NCBI GenBank assembly: GCA_031181345.1
Contig: JAPSLC010000014.1
Coordinates: forward strand, 27,236 to 91,235
DNA: 64,000 nucleotides
Direction: 5' to 3'
Source of the DNA: Cupriavidus sp.
Lineage (GTDB): Bacteria > Pseudomonadota > Gammaproteobacteria > Burkholderiales > Burkholderiaceae
Numbering within the stretch: the stretch's first letter is position 1; each line of letters opens with the position of its first letter. The notes below the pieces were generated by a model. The model was not told the DNA's origin, did no database searches, and saw only the letters and a program-made list of their open reading frames with translations. This document shows positions 21,542 through 30,405 of this stretch, one piece after another. Both the position numbers and the translations under genes were made by a program.

Positions 21542-21610
21542 GCCCCTCGCTCTCTCAGGCCTTGCGGATTCGCCGCAAGGTTCCGGCACGCCGCCAATAG
21601 CGTGCCCGCA

Positions 21611-21662
21611 CAGCCGCCTGGCCCCGCCCCGGGAAGTCTCCGGTCGGGCCAGGCGGCTGTTT
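21611..21662 (+). terminator. Long stem-loop between yajC and secD (attenuator or terminator)
   Basis: CAGCCGCCTGGCCC and GGGCCAGGCGGCTG form a 14-base perfect stem around a 21-base loop, followed only by TTTG. It could be a weak terminator or an mRNA-processing structure that sets yajC expression above secDF. Confidence 0.5.
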
Positions 21663-21750
21663 GCCAACCGGTTGCCTGCGCGAGACGTCCGCGGATTCCC
21701 GTCCGCGTGCCGCGCCGGCCGTAGAAAGACCGTAGAAAGACTGGCCGAAG

Positions 21751-23625
21751 ATGAATCGCTATCCGCTTTGGAAATACCTCGTGATTCTGGTGGCACTGAC
21801 CATCGGCATCCTCTACACGCTGCCCAACTTCTTCGGCGAGGCGCCTGCGGTGCAGGTCTCGTCGGGCAAGGCCACCGTCAAGGTCGATCTGGCGATGCAG
21901 AATCAGATCGAACAGGTGCTGGCGCAGAACGGCTTGCAGCCCGACGGCGTGTTCTATGACGTGTCGGGGCAGTCCGGCTCGGTCAAGGCACGCTTCCGCA
22001 CCACCGACGAGCAGCTGCGCGCCAAGGACGTAATCTCGCGCGCGCTCAACCCCGATCCCAACGACCCGACCTATGTGGTCGCGCTGAACCTGCTGTCCGG
22101 CTCGCCGAAGTGGCTGACCTCGCTGCATGCGCTGCCGATGTACCTGGGCCTGGACCTGCGCGGCGGCGTGCACTTCCTGCTGCAGGTGGACATGAAGGGC
22201 GCGGTCGACAAGAAGCTCGACAGCCTGGCCGGCGACGCGCGCACGGTGCTGCGCGACAAGGGCATCCGCCACGGCGGCGTGGACCGCAACGGCGACCGCG
22301 TGACGGTGCGCTTCAACAATCCCGAGGACGCCACCCGCGCCCGCGGCGTGCTGGCCGAAAGCCTGCCGGACCTGACCTTCGCGATGGACGGCAACAACGT
22401 GGTCGGCACCTTCACCGAGGTGGCGCGCCGCGCGGTGCAGGACGCCGCCGTAAAGCAGAACATCACCACGCTGCACAACCGCGTCAACGAACTGGGCGTG
22501 GCCGAGCCGGTGATCCAGCAGCAAGGCGCCGAGCGCATCGTGGTGCAGCTGCCGGGCGTGCAGGACACCGCCAAGGCCAAGGACATCATCGGCCGTACTG
22601 CCACGCTGGAGGCCCGCCTGGTCGATCCGGACGCGCCGCGCGCCCCGCGCCAGGGCGATCCGATCCCGTTCGGCAGCGAGCTGTTCCTGCACGGCAACGG
22701 CGCCCCGGTGGTGCTGAAGAAGCAGGTGATCTTCACCGGCGACCGCATCGAGAGCGCGTCGGCCGGCTTCGACCAGAACCAGCGCCCCTCGGTCAACATC
22801 AAGCTCGACGCCCAGGGCGGCCGCGTGCTGCGCGACGTCTCGCGCGAGAACATCGGCAAGCCGATGGGCATCGTGCTGTTCGAGAAGGGCAAGGGCGAAG
22901 TGCTGACGGTGGCGACGATCCAGTCCGAACTGGGCTCGAGCTTCCAGATCACCGGCTCCTACTCGACCGAGGCCGCCAACGACCTGGCGCTGCTGCTGCG
23001 CGCCGGCTCGCTGGCCGCGCCGATGGAGATCATCGAGGAACGCACCATCGGCCCGTCGCTGGGCGCCGACAACATCGAAAAGGGCTTCGACTCGGTGGCC
23101 TACGGCTTTGCCGCGATCGCCGTCTTCATGGTGCTGTACTACCTGCTGTTCGGCGTGTTCTCGGTGATCGCGCTGGGCGTCAACCTGCTGCTGCTGATCG
23201 CGGTGCTGTCGATGCTGCAGGCCACGCTGACGCTGCCCGGCATCGCGGCCATCGCGCTGGTGCTGGGCATGGCGATCGACGCCAACGTGCTGATCAACGA
23301 GCGCATCCGCGAGGAACTGCGGGCCGGGGCGTCGCCGCAGATGGCGATCGCGGTTGGCTTCGACCGCGCATGGGCCACCATCCTGGATTCGAACGTGACC
23401 ACGCTGATCGCGGGCCTGGCGCTGCTGGCCTTCGGTTCGGGCCCGGTGCGCGGCTTCGCGGTGGTGCACTGCCTGGGCATCCTGACGTCGGTGTTCTCGG
23501 CGGTGTTCTTCAACCGCGGCCTGGTCAACCTCTGGTACGGCCGCAAGAAGAAGCTGCAGAGCGTGTCGATCGGCCAGATCTGGCGGCCCACTCCGGAAAA
23601 CAAGAGCACCGTGGCCAACAAGTGA
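21751..23625 (+). CDS. secD: Protein translocase subunit SecD
   Basis: A 624-residue membrane protein that uses the proton gradient to help finish export through SecYEG. The first helix is at the N-terminus (YPLWKYLVILVALTIGILY). YLGLDLRGGVHFLLQVDM is the classic SecD motif. A large periplasmic region follows, and a C-terminal five-helix domain contains GMAIDANVLINERIREEL. The start follows a gap of 209 bases after yajC. Confidence 0.96.
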   Translation: MNRYPLWKYLVILVALTIGILYTLPNFFGEAPAVQVSSGKATVKVDLAMQNQIEQVLAQNGLQPDGVFYDVSGQSGSVKARFRTTDEQLRAKDVISRALNPDPNDPTYVVALNLLSGSPKWLTSLHALPMYLGLDLRGGVHFLLQVDMKGAVDKKLDSLAGDARTVLRDKGIRHGGVDRNGDRVTVRFNNPEDATRARGVLAESLPDLTFAMDGNNVVGTFTEVARRAVQDAAVKQNITTLHNRVNELGVAEPVIQQQGAERIVVQLPGVQDTAKAKDIIGRTATLEARLVDPDAPRAPRQGDPIPFGSELFLHGNGAPVVLKKQVIFTGDRIESASAGFDQNQRPSVNIKLDAQGGRVLRDVSRENIGKPMGIVLFEKGKGEVLTVATIQSELGSSFQITGSYSTEAANDLALLLRAGSLAAPMEIIEERTIGPSLGADNIEKGFDSVAYGFAAIAVFMVLYYLLFGVFSVIALGVNLLLLIAVLSMLQATLTLPGIAAIALVLGMAIDANVLINERIREELRAGASPQMAIAVGFDRAWATILDSNVTTLIAGLALLAFGSGPVRGFAVVHCLGILTSVFSAVFFNRGLVNLWYGRKKKLQSVSIGQIWRPTPENKSTVANK

Positions 23626-23720
23626 GCCCAGTGATCCCGAGCCGCGCGTGGCCCTGCCCCGCGGCTCCGGTTTGAAGAAATACCCGAACGCAGCACGCTG
23701 CAGCAGATACAGGATTCACC

Positions 23721-24692
23721 ATGGAATTCTTCCGCATCCGGCGCGACATTCCGTTCATGAAGCACGCGTTGATCTTCAACGTGATTTCCTTCGTGACGTT
23801 CGCCGCCGCCGTCTTTTTCCTCTGGCAGAAGGGCCTGCACCTGTCGATCGAGTTCACCGGCGGCACGGTGATGGAGGTCAGCTACCAGCAACCCGCCGAT
23901 CTGGAACGGATCCGCGGCCAGGTCGGCAAGCTGGGCTACACCGACGTGCAGGTGCAGAACTTCGGCACCTCGCGCGACGTGATGATTCGCCTGCCGCTGC
24001 AGAAGGCCGCAGACGGCAAGCCGGTCAGCTCCGCTCAGCAGAGCGAGCAGGTGATGGGCGCGCTCAAGGCGGTCTCGCCCGACGCCAATCTGCAGCGCGT
24101 CGAATTCGTCGGCCCGCAGGTCGGCAGGGAACTGGCCACCGACGGCATGCTGGCGCTGCTGTGCGTGATCGCCGGCATCATGATCTACCTGTCGATCCGC
24201 TTCGAATGGAAGTTCGCGGTGGCGGGCATCATCGCGAACCTGCACGACATCGTGATCATCCTGGGCTTCTTCGCCTTCTTCCAGTGGGAATTCTCGCTGT
24301 CGGTGCTGGCGGCGGTGCTCGCGGTGCTGGGGTACTCGGTCAACGAGTCGGTGGTGATCTTCGACCGGATTCGCGAGAACTTCCGCAAGTACCGCAAGAT
24401 GACGACCCACGAGGTCATCGACAACGCGATCACCAGCACGATCTCGCGGACCATCATCACGCACGGCTCGACCGAGATGATGGTGCTGTCGATGTTCTTC
24501 TTCGGCGGCCCGACGCTGCACTACTTCGCGCTGGCGCTGACGGTGGGCATCCTGTTCGGCATCTATTCGTCGGTGTTCGTCGCCGCGGCGCTGGCCATGT
24601 GGCTGGGCGTCAAGCGCGAGGACCTGATCAAGGGCGAAAAGAAGGCCGGCGGGGCGGATCGCGACGATCCGAACTACGGGGCGCAGGCGTAA
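23721..24692 (+). CDS. secF: Protein translocase subunit SecF
   Basis: A 323-residue partner of SecD. It shows IEFTGGTVMEV near the N-terminus, the periplasmic P1 domain and a C-terminal membrane domain with SVNESVVIFDRIRENFR and STISRTIITHGSTEM. The length is normal. A strong terminator follows 28 bases after the stop. Confidence 0.96.
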   Translation: MEFFRIRRDIPFMKHALIFNVISFVTFAAAVFFLWQKGLHLSIEFTGGTVMEVSYQQPADLERIRGQVGKLGYTDVQVQNFGTSRDVMIRLPLQKAADGKPVSSAQQSEQVMGALKAVSPDANLQRVEFVGPQVGRELATDGMLALLCVIAGIMIYLSIRFEWKFAVAGIIANLHDIVIILGFFAFFQWEFSLSVLAAVLAVLGYSVNESVVIFDRIRENFRKYRKMTTHEVIDNAITSTISRTIITHGSTEMMVLSMFFFGGPTLHYFALALTVGILFGIYSSVFVAAALAMWLGVKREDLIKGEKKAGGADRDDPNYGAQA

Positions 24693-24719
24693 GCGCAGGC
24701 AAACAACATCGCAGGCATG

Positions 24720-24752
24720 AAAAAACGGGGCTCAGGCCCCGTTTTTTTTTTT
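24720..24752 (+). terminator. Rho-independent terminator after secF
   Basis: ACGGGGC-TCA-GGCCCCGT stem preceded by an A-run and followed by eleven T residues. It closes the yajC-secD-secF unit; the A-run on the left could also let it end leftward phcQ transcription. Confidence 0.9.
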
Positions 24753-24822
24753 GCGCGTACCGCTCACCGCCTGTGTTCTCACCGCCCCTCCGAGGACAGC
24801 GTACCGCTCACCATCTATGTTC

Positions 24823-24937
24823 TCCCTCTCCCCCTCAGGGGGAGAGGGTCGGGGAGAGGGTGTGGTTTCCAACCACAGTGGCAAAACCAGCGCCCGCTGC
24901 CCTCTCCCCCGCCCCTCTCCCGCAAGCGGGAGAGGGG
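24823..24937. repeat. Dispersed palindrome family A, copy 2 (compound element)
   Basis: Several nested palindromes between the convergent secF and phcQ genes: CTCTCCCCCTCAGGGGGAGAG near 24828-24846, TGTGGTTTCCAACCACA near 24861-24877, and a perfect 12-base stem CCCCTCTCCCGC-AA-GCGGGAGAGGGG at 24912-24937. The last has the same core as the repeat at 9653. It looks like a full-length copy of a mobile or REP-like repeat. Confidence 0.7.
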
Positions 24938-24948
24938 AGAAAACCGCC

Positions 24949-25941
24949 TCAGAACTGCTCGATCCAGATCGCCAGCCGGTCTGCGCCGAACTGGGCCGAC
25001 GCCGGCGCCAGGCGCGAGACGGCGGTGTTGCCGTCGCGCAGCATCTGCAGCGCATTGCCGCTGCGATCGAGCCACAGCAGCGCGGCAAACCAAGCCGCAT
25101 GCTGCTCCGACACCGCCGTCCCGACCGGCGCGCCGAGGAATTCGGACAGCACCGGCAACGACAGCCACACCAGGGCATCGCCATCGCGGCGCACCGCATC
25201 GCCCAGCTGCTGCGCGATCACCGCGAGCGGATCGGCGCCTGCCGCTGCGTCATGCGCGGCGTGCAGTTGCGTCAGGCGGCTGGCCACCGCATGGCCGAAG
25301 GCCCCGCTGCGCTGGCTTTCCGAGCCGACCAGGTCGGCGTAGTCCATCCGCGCCCAGTCCGGCTCGGGACCCTTGGCACCGGCCAGCGCGGCGGCCGCCA
25401 GATAGGTCTCGACCGGCTGGAAGCGCTCCGGACCGATCAGGCTGGCGCACAGCGCCCGCACCATGCCGATGCGCGCGGCCAGCGTCTGGCGCTGGATCAC
25501 GCTCAGCTTCTCGCGCACCAGCTGGTCGCGCTCCCGGCGCAGCCCGGCAATTTCCAGCGCCTGCTTGAGCTCCATGCGCAGCGCGGTGATATCCCACGGC
25601 TTCTTGATATAGCGGTGGATCTGCCCTTCGTTGACCGCCTGCACGGTCGACTCGAGCTCCGAATACGCGGTCGTCAGGATGCGGACGATATGCGGGTAGT
25701 GCTCGCGCGCGTGGCGCAGCAACTCGTTGCCGTATTCGCCGGGCATGCGCTGATCCGAGACCAGCACGGCCAGCGTCTCGCCATGCGCTTCGAGCAGCGC
25801 CTTGCCCTCCTCGACCGAACCGCCGGTGATCACGGGCGCCAGCCCGCCGATCGCCCTCTGGAAATACTTGACCGCGGTGGCCTCGTCGTCGACGAACAGA
25901 ATCGCGGGAGGCGATGCCTGGTTGTCGTTCGGTTCGTTCAT
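24949..25941 (-). CDS. phcQ: PhcQ-like response regulator of the Phc quorum-sensing system
   Basis: A 330-residue response regulator. The receiver domain (about 13-130) has the acidic pair D18/D19, phosphoacceptor D63 in VSDQRMPGEYG, the TTAYSE segment and lysine 114 in YIKKPW. A helical linker (about 120-160) leads into an alanine-rich C-terminal domain with no DNA-binding motif that I recognise. In Ralstonia solanacearum PhcQ is the last gene of phcBSRQ and takes part in the response to the fatty-acid methyl-ester signal. Here its ATG overlaps the phcR stop (ATGA), so translation is coupled. The assignment rests on operon order and domain plan. Confidence 0.85.
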   Translation of the reverse strand: MNEPNDNQASPPAILFVDDEATAVKYFQRAIGGLAPVITGGSVEEGKALLEAHGETLAVLVSDQRMPGEYGNELLRHAREHYPHIVRILTTAYSELESTVQAVNEGQIHRYIKKPWDITALRMELKQALEIAGLRRERDQLVREKLSVIQRQTLAARIGMVRALCASLIGPERFQPVETYLAAAALAGAKGPEPDWARMDYADLVGSESQRSGAFGHAVASRLTQLHAAHDAAAGADPLAVIAQQLGDAVRRDGDALVWLSLPVLSEFLGAPVGTAVSEQHAAWFAALLWLDRSGNALQMLRDGNTAVSRLAPASAQFGADRLAIWIEQF

Positions 25942-27170
25942 TGACCGCTCCTATTGCTGTGCATTCGATTCTTCGTATGAGGGAATTCCAGCGTCACGGT
26001 GGTGCCGGCGCCCGGGATCGACTCGATCCGGATGCCGCCGCCGAACGACTGCATGACGCGGTTGCAGAAAATCATGCCGAGGCCATTTCCGCCGGCGGCG
26101 GCATGCGTGGTGACCGGATCGACCAGCAGGCGCTCCATCACGTCGGGCGGAATGCCAGGTCCGTTGTCGCTGATGCAGATCACGGGGTCGGGCTGTGCCA
26201 CCACACGGAAACGCAGCGACGGCTTGGGGACATCGGTCAGCGCCCGCAAGCCATTGTTGAGCAGCGACGACAGCACCAGCGACACGCAGTTCGGCAGCGT
26301 GTGGACGATGAAGTCGCCGTGCAGTTCGACCTCGACCCAGTTGCGCTGCGCGCCCGTGAAGGGATAGCTGTCGAGCAGCGCCATGATCAGGCTGCCGGCG
26401 GTGATGTCGCGATCGTTCTCGCTGGTCAGCGGCCGTTCGCCATTGCCGCGCACCGACTGCAGGAACGACGAGATCACCGCCAGGCAGTACTGCGCATTGC
26501 TGTGCATCACCGCGGCCGCCTGCCCGATCTCGGCCTGGCGCTGCGGATCGTATTCGGCGCTGCTTCGGCTTTCAACACCGCGGGCGAAATTCGCGATAGC
26601 CGCCAGCGGGGTGTTAAGTTCGTGCGCCAGGAAGGCGAGCGTCTCGTCGATCGCGGTCAGCCGCTGGTGCCGCGACTGCCGTTCGCGATAGCGCTCGCGC
26701 GCCAGCGCCAGCACGTCGCGTACCGCCTGCAGGCCGAGCGGCTTCTCGAGGATGCGAAACACCTCGCCGCTGTTGACGGTCTGCAGCAGCATGTCCTTGT
26801 CCGCGTACGCGGTCACCAGGATCCGCACGATCTGCGGATACTCGGCGGCAACCTGCCGCAGCAGGTCGGCACCGTTGCGCCCCGGCATGCGGAAGTCCGT
26901 GACCAGCACCGCGGTGCGGCCGCTGTCGTTGCGCAGCATCTCGATGGCCTGATCGGCCCCCTGGGCGAGCAGCACCTCGTACTCGGCGCCGGCCGCGCGG
27001 GCGAAGTACTTGCAGGCCATCTCCTCGTCGTCGACGTAGAGCACGGTCAGCCGCGGCTGGCGCAAATCGGTCCGCAGCTCGGGCCGCGCTTCTGGTCGCG
27101 CTTCTGGTCGCGCTTCTGGCCGCGCTTCTGGCCGCGGTTCCGGCCGTATGTCTGTCCGCTGTTCTGTCAT
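25938..27170 (-). CDS. phcR: PhcR-like hybrid response regulator/histidine kinase
   Basis: A 410-residue cytoplasmic protein with a receiver first and a kinase second. Acidic residues D47/D48, phosphoacceptor D92 (TDFRMPGRNG) and K143 (LEKPLG) mark the receiver. H183 in LAHELNTPLAAIANF is the likely phospho-accepting histidine, and SDNGPGIP plus NGLGMIF are ATP-binding boxes. This order is typical of PhcR from the phc operon. Residues of about 10-31 are a run of RPEA repeats encoded by a 12-base tandem repeat. The chosen start lies 7 bases after the phcS stop; the frame is open 28 codons further upstream inside phcS. Partners are presumably PhcS and PhcQ. Confidence 0.88.
   Translation of the reverse strand: MTEQRTDIRPEPRPEARPEARPEARPEARPELRTDLRQPRLTVLYVDDEEMACKYFARAAGAEYEVLLAQGADQAIEMLRNDSGRTAVLVTDFRMPGRNGADLLRQVAAEYPQIVRILVTAYADKDMLLQTVNSGEVFRILEKPLGLQAVRDVLALARERYRERQSRHQRLTAIDETLAFLAHELNTPLAAIANFARGVESRSSAEYDPQRQAEIGQAAAVMHSNAQYCLAVISSFLQSVRGNGERPLTSENDRDITAGSLIMALLDSYPFTGAQRNWVEVELHGDFIVHTLPNCVSLVLSSLLNNGLRALTDVPKPSLRFRVVAQPDPVICISDNGPGIPPDVMERLLVDPVTTHAAAGGNGLGMIFCNRVMQSFGGGIRIESIPGAGTTVTLEFPHTKNRMHSNRSGQ
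27085..27144. repeat. 12-base tandem repeat inside phcR
   Basis: Four near-identical copies and one degenerate copy of CGCGCTTCTGGY (plus-strand reading). They code for the repeated RPEA tetrapeptide near the N-terminus of PhcR. The copy number could change by slippage in multiples of four residues without breaking the frame. Confidence 0.9.
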
Positions 27171-27177
27171 GGCGCGC

Positions 27178-28509
27178 TCATTCCGCCCGCGGCAGATCGA
27201 AGCTGAACGCGGCCCACTGGCCCAGCTCGCTTTCCGCGAACAGCACGCCGCCATGCCGCTCGATCACCGCATAGCTGATCGACAGCCCCAGGCCAAGGCC
27301 CTGGCCGACCTCGCGCGTGGTGAAGAAGGGCTCGAACACGCGCGCCAGATTCTCGCTGGGGATGCCCGGTCCGTTGTCACGTACGTTGACGTGCAGCCGG
27401 CCGTCCTTCCACAACACGGTGGTGTGGATCGCCGGTGCGGGCGTGCCGGCCTTGCGCATCGCCAGTGCCGCGTTCGAGAACAGGTTGATCAGCACGCCGA
27501 TGATGGCCGCCTCGTCGCCGAACACCAGCGTGTCCGGCGGCAGCTCGCGCGTCATCCGCACGCCGCGCAATTCGTGGGCGGTCAGCCGGCTGGCCGAGTC
27601 GAGCGCCTTCTCGAACAGGAACGGCCTGCCCTCGACCTCCGCGCCGGGCTGCCGATAGGCAAAGATCTTCAGGTCCGAGACGATATGCTGGATCCGCTGC
27701 ATCCCCTGCCGGGCGTCGATCAGGCATTCCTGCAGCGAGGCGCTGTCCTTGGCCTCGGGCTCCTCCAGCGCGATCTCGATCGCCATCAGGCAGAAATTGA
27801 CCGGGTTGTTGACCTCGTGCAGCAACCCCGCCGCCAGCGTACCGACCGCGGCCATCTTCTCCTGCTGCAGCAGCTGGCCCTTGATCTGCGCCAGGTTTTC
27901 GTTGATGCGGGCGAGCTCTTCGTTCTTGTTGGCCAGTTCTTCCTTCAGCCGGAACAGCTGGAAGCGGCCCTTCTCGTTGAAGTAGGTGTAGACCGCGCTG
28001 GCCGCGCCGGCAAACAGCACGAACAGCGAGTTCACCAGGAAGGTGCCGACCGGTTGCAGGCCGTCGGGATGCAGCAGGCAGGCCGCCAGATAGCACAGGT
28101 ACGACAGGCCGCCGAACACGACGTTCTGCCACAGGCCGAACGGCAGGGCGATGCCGGACGCGAAGATCGCCAGGTTCAAGCCGACGTAGTACGGCGAGGC
28201 GACGCCATCGGTCTCCCAGATCATCCACGCGATCATCAGCTGCGGCAGCAGCAGCCACGACAGCGTCAGCCATGGCGCCAGCCTGCGTCCGTGCCGGCTG
28301 TACAGCACCAGCACGATGCCCGCGATCAGCATCGAGACGATGATGCGCGCGACCGCGAATGGCACCTGCCATTCCGGGTACTGGCCGTAATCGAGACCCA
28401 TGCCGAGCAGCACCAGCACGATGGCGGTGTAGGCCCCGCCGCGGCTGAACGCCAGGCGAAAGTCGGCCAGTTCGGCCTGGTATCCGGCGTAGAGTCGGTT
28501 GACAGTCAT
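27178..28509 (-). CDS. phcS: PhcS-like membrane sensor histidine kinase
   Basis: A 443-residue sensor kinase. The first 175 residues hold about six membrane helices. A coiled-coil linker (about 183-217) leads to the kinase core with H231 in GLLHEVNNPVNFCL, an N-box NLFSNAALAMRKAG, and ATP-binding boxes DNGPGIPSEN and GQGLGLGLSIS. In Ralstonia PhcS senses the 3-hydroxy fatty-acid methyl ester made by PhcB. It lies 20 bases after phcB and 7 bases before phcR. The membrane sensor has no periplasmic domain to speak of, which fits a lipophilic signal; the ligand itself is inferred. Confidence 0.9.
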   Translation of the reverse strand: MTVNRLYAGYQAELADFRLAFSRGGAYTAIVLVLLGMGLDYGQYPEWQVPFAVARIIVSMLIAGIVLVLYSRHGRRLAPWLTLSWLLLPQLMIAWMIWETDGVASPYYVGLNLAIFASGIALPFGLWQNVVFGGLSYLCYLAACLLHPDGLQPVGTFLVNSLFVLFAGAASAVYTYFNEKGRFQLFRLKEELANKNEELARINENLAQIKGQLLQQEKMAAVGTLAAGLLHEVNNPVNFCLMAIEIALEEPEAKDSASLQECLIDARQGMQRIQHIVSDLKIFAYRQPGAEVEGRPFLFEKALDSASRLTAHELRGVRMTRELPPDTLVFGDEAAIIGVLINLFSNAALAMRKAGTPAPAIHTTVLWKDGRLHVNVRDNGPGIPSENLARVFEPFFTTREVGQGLGLGLSISYAVIERHGGVLFAESELGQWAAFSFDLPRAE

Positions 28510-28529
28510 GGTAGATCGGCGGCGCCGCC

Positions 28530-29963
28530 TCAGGAGATGGTGGCTTCAGCGAACACGTTGACGCCCGTCTCATCGACATAGACCTGGTGGTCCGTCGACT
28601 GCTCGGGCAGCAGGCTCAGCATCTTGGCTTCATCGCGATAGATCAGATACCACTCGAGCAGATGCTCCATCCCGTATCGCTCGGGATTGTTCGAATGGAC
28701 GTTGGTGACCAGGACCCGGCCGCCCGGGCGCGTGCGCGCGGCGAAATGGTTCAGCAGGCGGGCGCAGACCTTGTCGGACAGGTAGTCGAACAGGCCGGCG
28801 CAATAGACCGCATCGAACTCGCGCACCGACGGATCCTCGACCGCGATACGCCGCTTGAGCAGCTCGTGCACCGACTCGTGCACCATCTCGACCTGCACGC
28901 TGCGCCCCGCCTCCCGGGCGGCCCGCTGGACCGAGCCGCGGGTGAATTCGAGCGTCTCTTCGCTGAAGTCGACCAACTGGAACGACAGCCGGTCCGGCGC
29001 GGCGTATTCGCGCGCAAAGCGCTGGATTTCGAAGGCCGGGCCGCAGCCGACGTTGAGGACGCGGAACGGGCGCCCCGCCGCATGGGCGCTGTCCGCCTGG
29101 CGGCCGAGGAAGTCGACCAGCAGATCGATCCGGTTGCGGTGCGCGGTGGCGACCGCCGCCTTCAGGAACGCCGTATTGACGATCTGGAAGTAGGTGGTCG
29201 GTCCCTGCTGCGGATCGCTCAGGATCTGGTTCACCATCTCGTAGTCGCCGGCGTAGCCCAGCGGCTTGGTGAAGGTGCGATAGACGAACGGCGCGCGCAG
29301 CAGCAGCGGATGCAGCGCCGATTGCGCGTAAGTGCGATGCACGGGCGCAAGCTCCACGTCGACGCGCTCGGCCTCCCCTTCGAGCCGGTCCAGATACGAC
29401 TTGACCTTGACCATGATCGGCGTGGCCAACTCCTGGAACACGTCCTCGCGCAAGCGGCCGTCGACCTTGGGCAGGCTTTCGGTCAGGTCGACCTGCTCGA
29501 CCCAGCGCGATACCTCGGACAGGAAGGCGCGCATCTCGTTGACGGCGATCTGGTAATCACGGCGGATGTTGAAGCGCGTGTCCCAGTCGCTGACGAACAG
29601 CTCGGCCTCGCGGCCCACCGAGCGCGGCTCGTTGGGCAGGTCGCTCAGCTCGCGCCATTCGTCGATCAGCGTCAGCGAGACCACCGCCGTGAGACCGGTA
29701 TTGACCAGGCTCATCACCACCGCTTTGCCAAGATAGGCGTTCTTGGCCCCGATCCTCACGCTCAGGTCGCTCAATACCTCGCTGACCTGGACAATCGAGT
29801 ACGGGTTATAGACTTCCATCACCAGAGATTTTCTCTGGAGATTAATGATCGTGCCCCGCACCTGCTCGCCCTGCGAGTTGCGGAAGCTGACCACCGGATC
29901 AATTTGCGTTTGGGAGTACACGGTTTTGCGCCAGGGATAATCCGAAGAATGCGGCTGGCTCAT
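28530..29963 (-). CDS. phcB: PhcB-like methyltransferase for quorum-sensing signal synthesis
   Basis: A 477-residue protein. Residues of about 23-105 look like a PilZ-type beta domain (QVRGTIINLQRKSLVMEVYN). From about 295 on it is a class I methyltransferase with SAM motif VLNVGCGPAFEIQRF, then LVDFSEETLEF, YCAGLFDYLSD and RVLVTNVHSNNP. PhcB of Ralstonia methylates a 3-hydroxy fatty acid to make the diffusible signal. It is the first gene of phcBSRQ. No clear Shine-Dalgarno precedes the ATG, so the start is the most likely but not certain. Chain length of the product cannot be read from sequence. Confidence 0.9.
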   Translation of the reverse strand: MSQPHSSDYPWRKTVYSQTQIDPVVSFRNSQGEQVRGTIINLQRKSLVMEVYNPYSIVQVSEVLSDLSVRIGAKNAYLGKAVVMSLVNTGLTAVVSLTLIDEWRELSDLPNEPRSVGREAELFVSDWDTRFNIRRDYQIAVNEMRAFLSEVSRWVEQVDLTESLPKVDGRLREDVFQELATPIMVKVKSYLDRLEGEAERVDVELAPVHRTYAQSALHPLLLRAPFVYRTFTKPLGYAGDYEMVNQILSDPQQGPTTYFQIVNTAFLKAAVATAHRNRIDLLVDFLGRQADSAHAAGRPFRVLNVGCGPAFEIQRFAREYAAPDRLSFQLVDFSEETLEFTRGSVQRAAREAGRSVQVEMVHESVHELLKRRIAVEDPSVREFDAVYCAGLFDYLSDKVCARLLNHFAARTRPGGRVLVTNVHSNNPERYGMEHLLEWYLIYRDEAKMLSLLPEQSTDHQVYVDETGVNVFAEATIS

Positions 29964-30243
29964 GCCGACACGGGGGTCGGAACGGTCCGGCGCGGCATGG
30001 GCGAAGGAACTCGCGAACGGCTACGCGAAGGCGATGCACGGAAACTAGGGGTTGGGCATACGCTTGCGATCCTGATCGGGAAGTGAGCGGCGTAGGGGCA
30101 AGCTGCGGGACTGCCGCCGGGCCAACGACAGGCCGATGCGAGCCAGCAGCCTGACCGAAAGCCGGCCGGCAACGGCCTGGAGCGCGAGCGGGCAACGCCT
30201 GCCGCCGCCCCGCTCCCGGCCGCCAGGTGCGAATCAGCGACCG

Positions 30244-30273
30244 ATTGTACTGTGGGCCCGCTGCAGTGGACAA
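30244..30273 (-). promoter_or_regulatory. Candidate sigma-70 promoter of the phcBSRQ operon
   Basis: On the minus strand TTGTCC (30273-30268) and TACAAT (30249-30244) are separated by 18 bases. The -10 matches the consensus at five of six positions and the -35 at four of six. The predicted start site is near 30237. Confidence 0.45.
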
Positions 30274-30338
30274 CGACCCTCATCCCAACGAGGGGGAGCG
30301 GCCCACATGCCCCCCACCGCGGGAGGGTTGCCGCCAAT

Positions 30339-30364
30339 GAAAAAGGGCCGGATGAACCGGCCCT
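30339..30364 (-). terminator. Rho-independent terminator after the distal yceI gene
   Basis: On the minus strand AGGGCCGG-TTCAT-CCGGCCCT is followed by TTTT. It lies about 45 bases after the stop of the yceI gene at 30406 and separates that unit from phcB. Confidence 0.85.
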
Positions 30365-30405
30365 CGGAAAGCAATGCGGATGCGCCCCCCTGGGGCGCTG
30401 CGGCA

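Larger units (their letters stand above)
29964..30405. other. 442-base intergenic region upstream of phcB
   Basis: No believable coding frame. It holds the yceI terminator (30339-30364), a promoter candidate for phcB (30244-30273), and a leader of about 270 bases before phcB. The leader is GC-rich with no palindromic operator that I can point to. A long leader leaves room for control by PhcA or a small RNA, but nothing is shown. Confidence 0.6.

Noticed and set aside
24721..24942. A CRISPR array or insertion sequence in the repeat-rich gap after secF
   Set aside because: The repeats are nested palindromes without regular spacers, terminal inverted repeats with target duplications, or a transposase.
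29899..30273. A 124-codon minus-strand frame upstream of and overlapping the phcB start
   Set aside because: Out of frame with phcB, no recognisable motif, no ribosome site, and composition like non-coding DNA.
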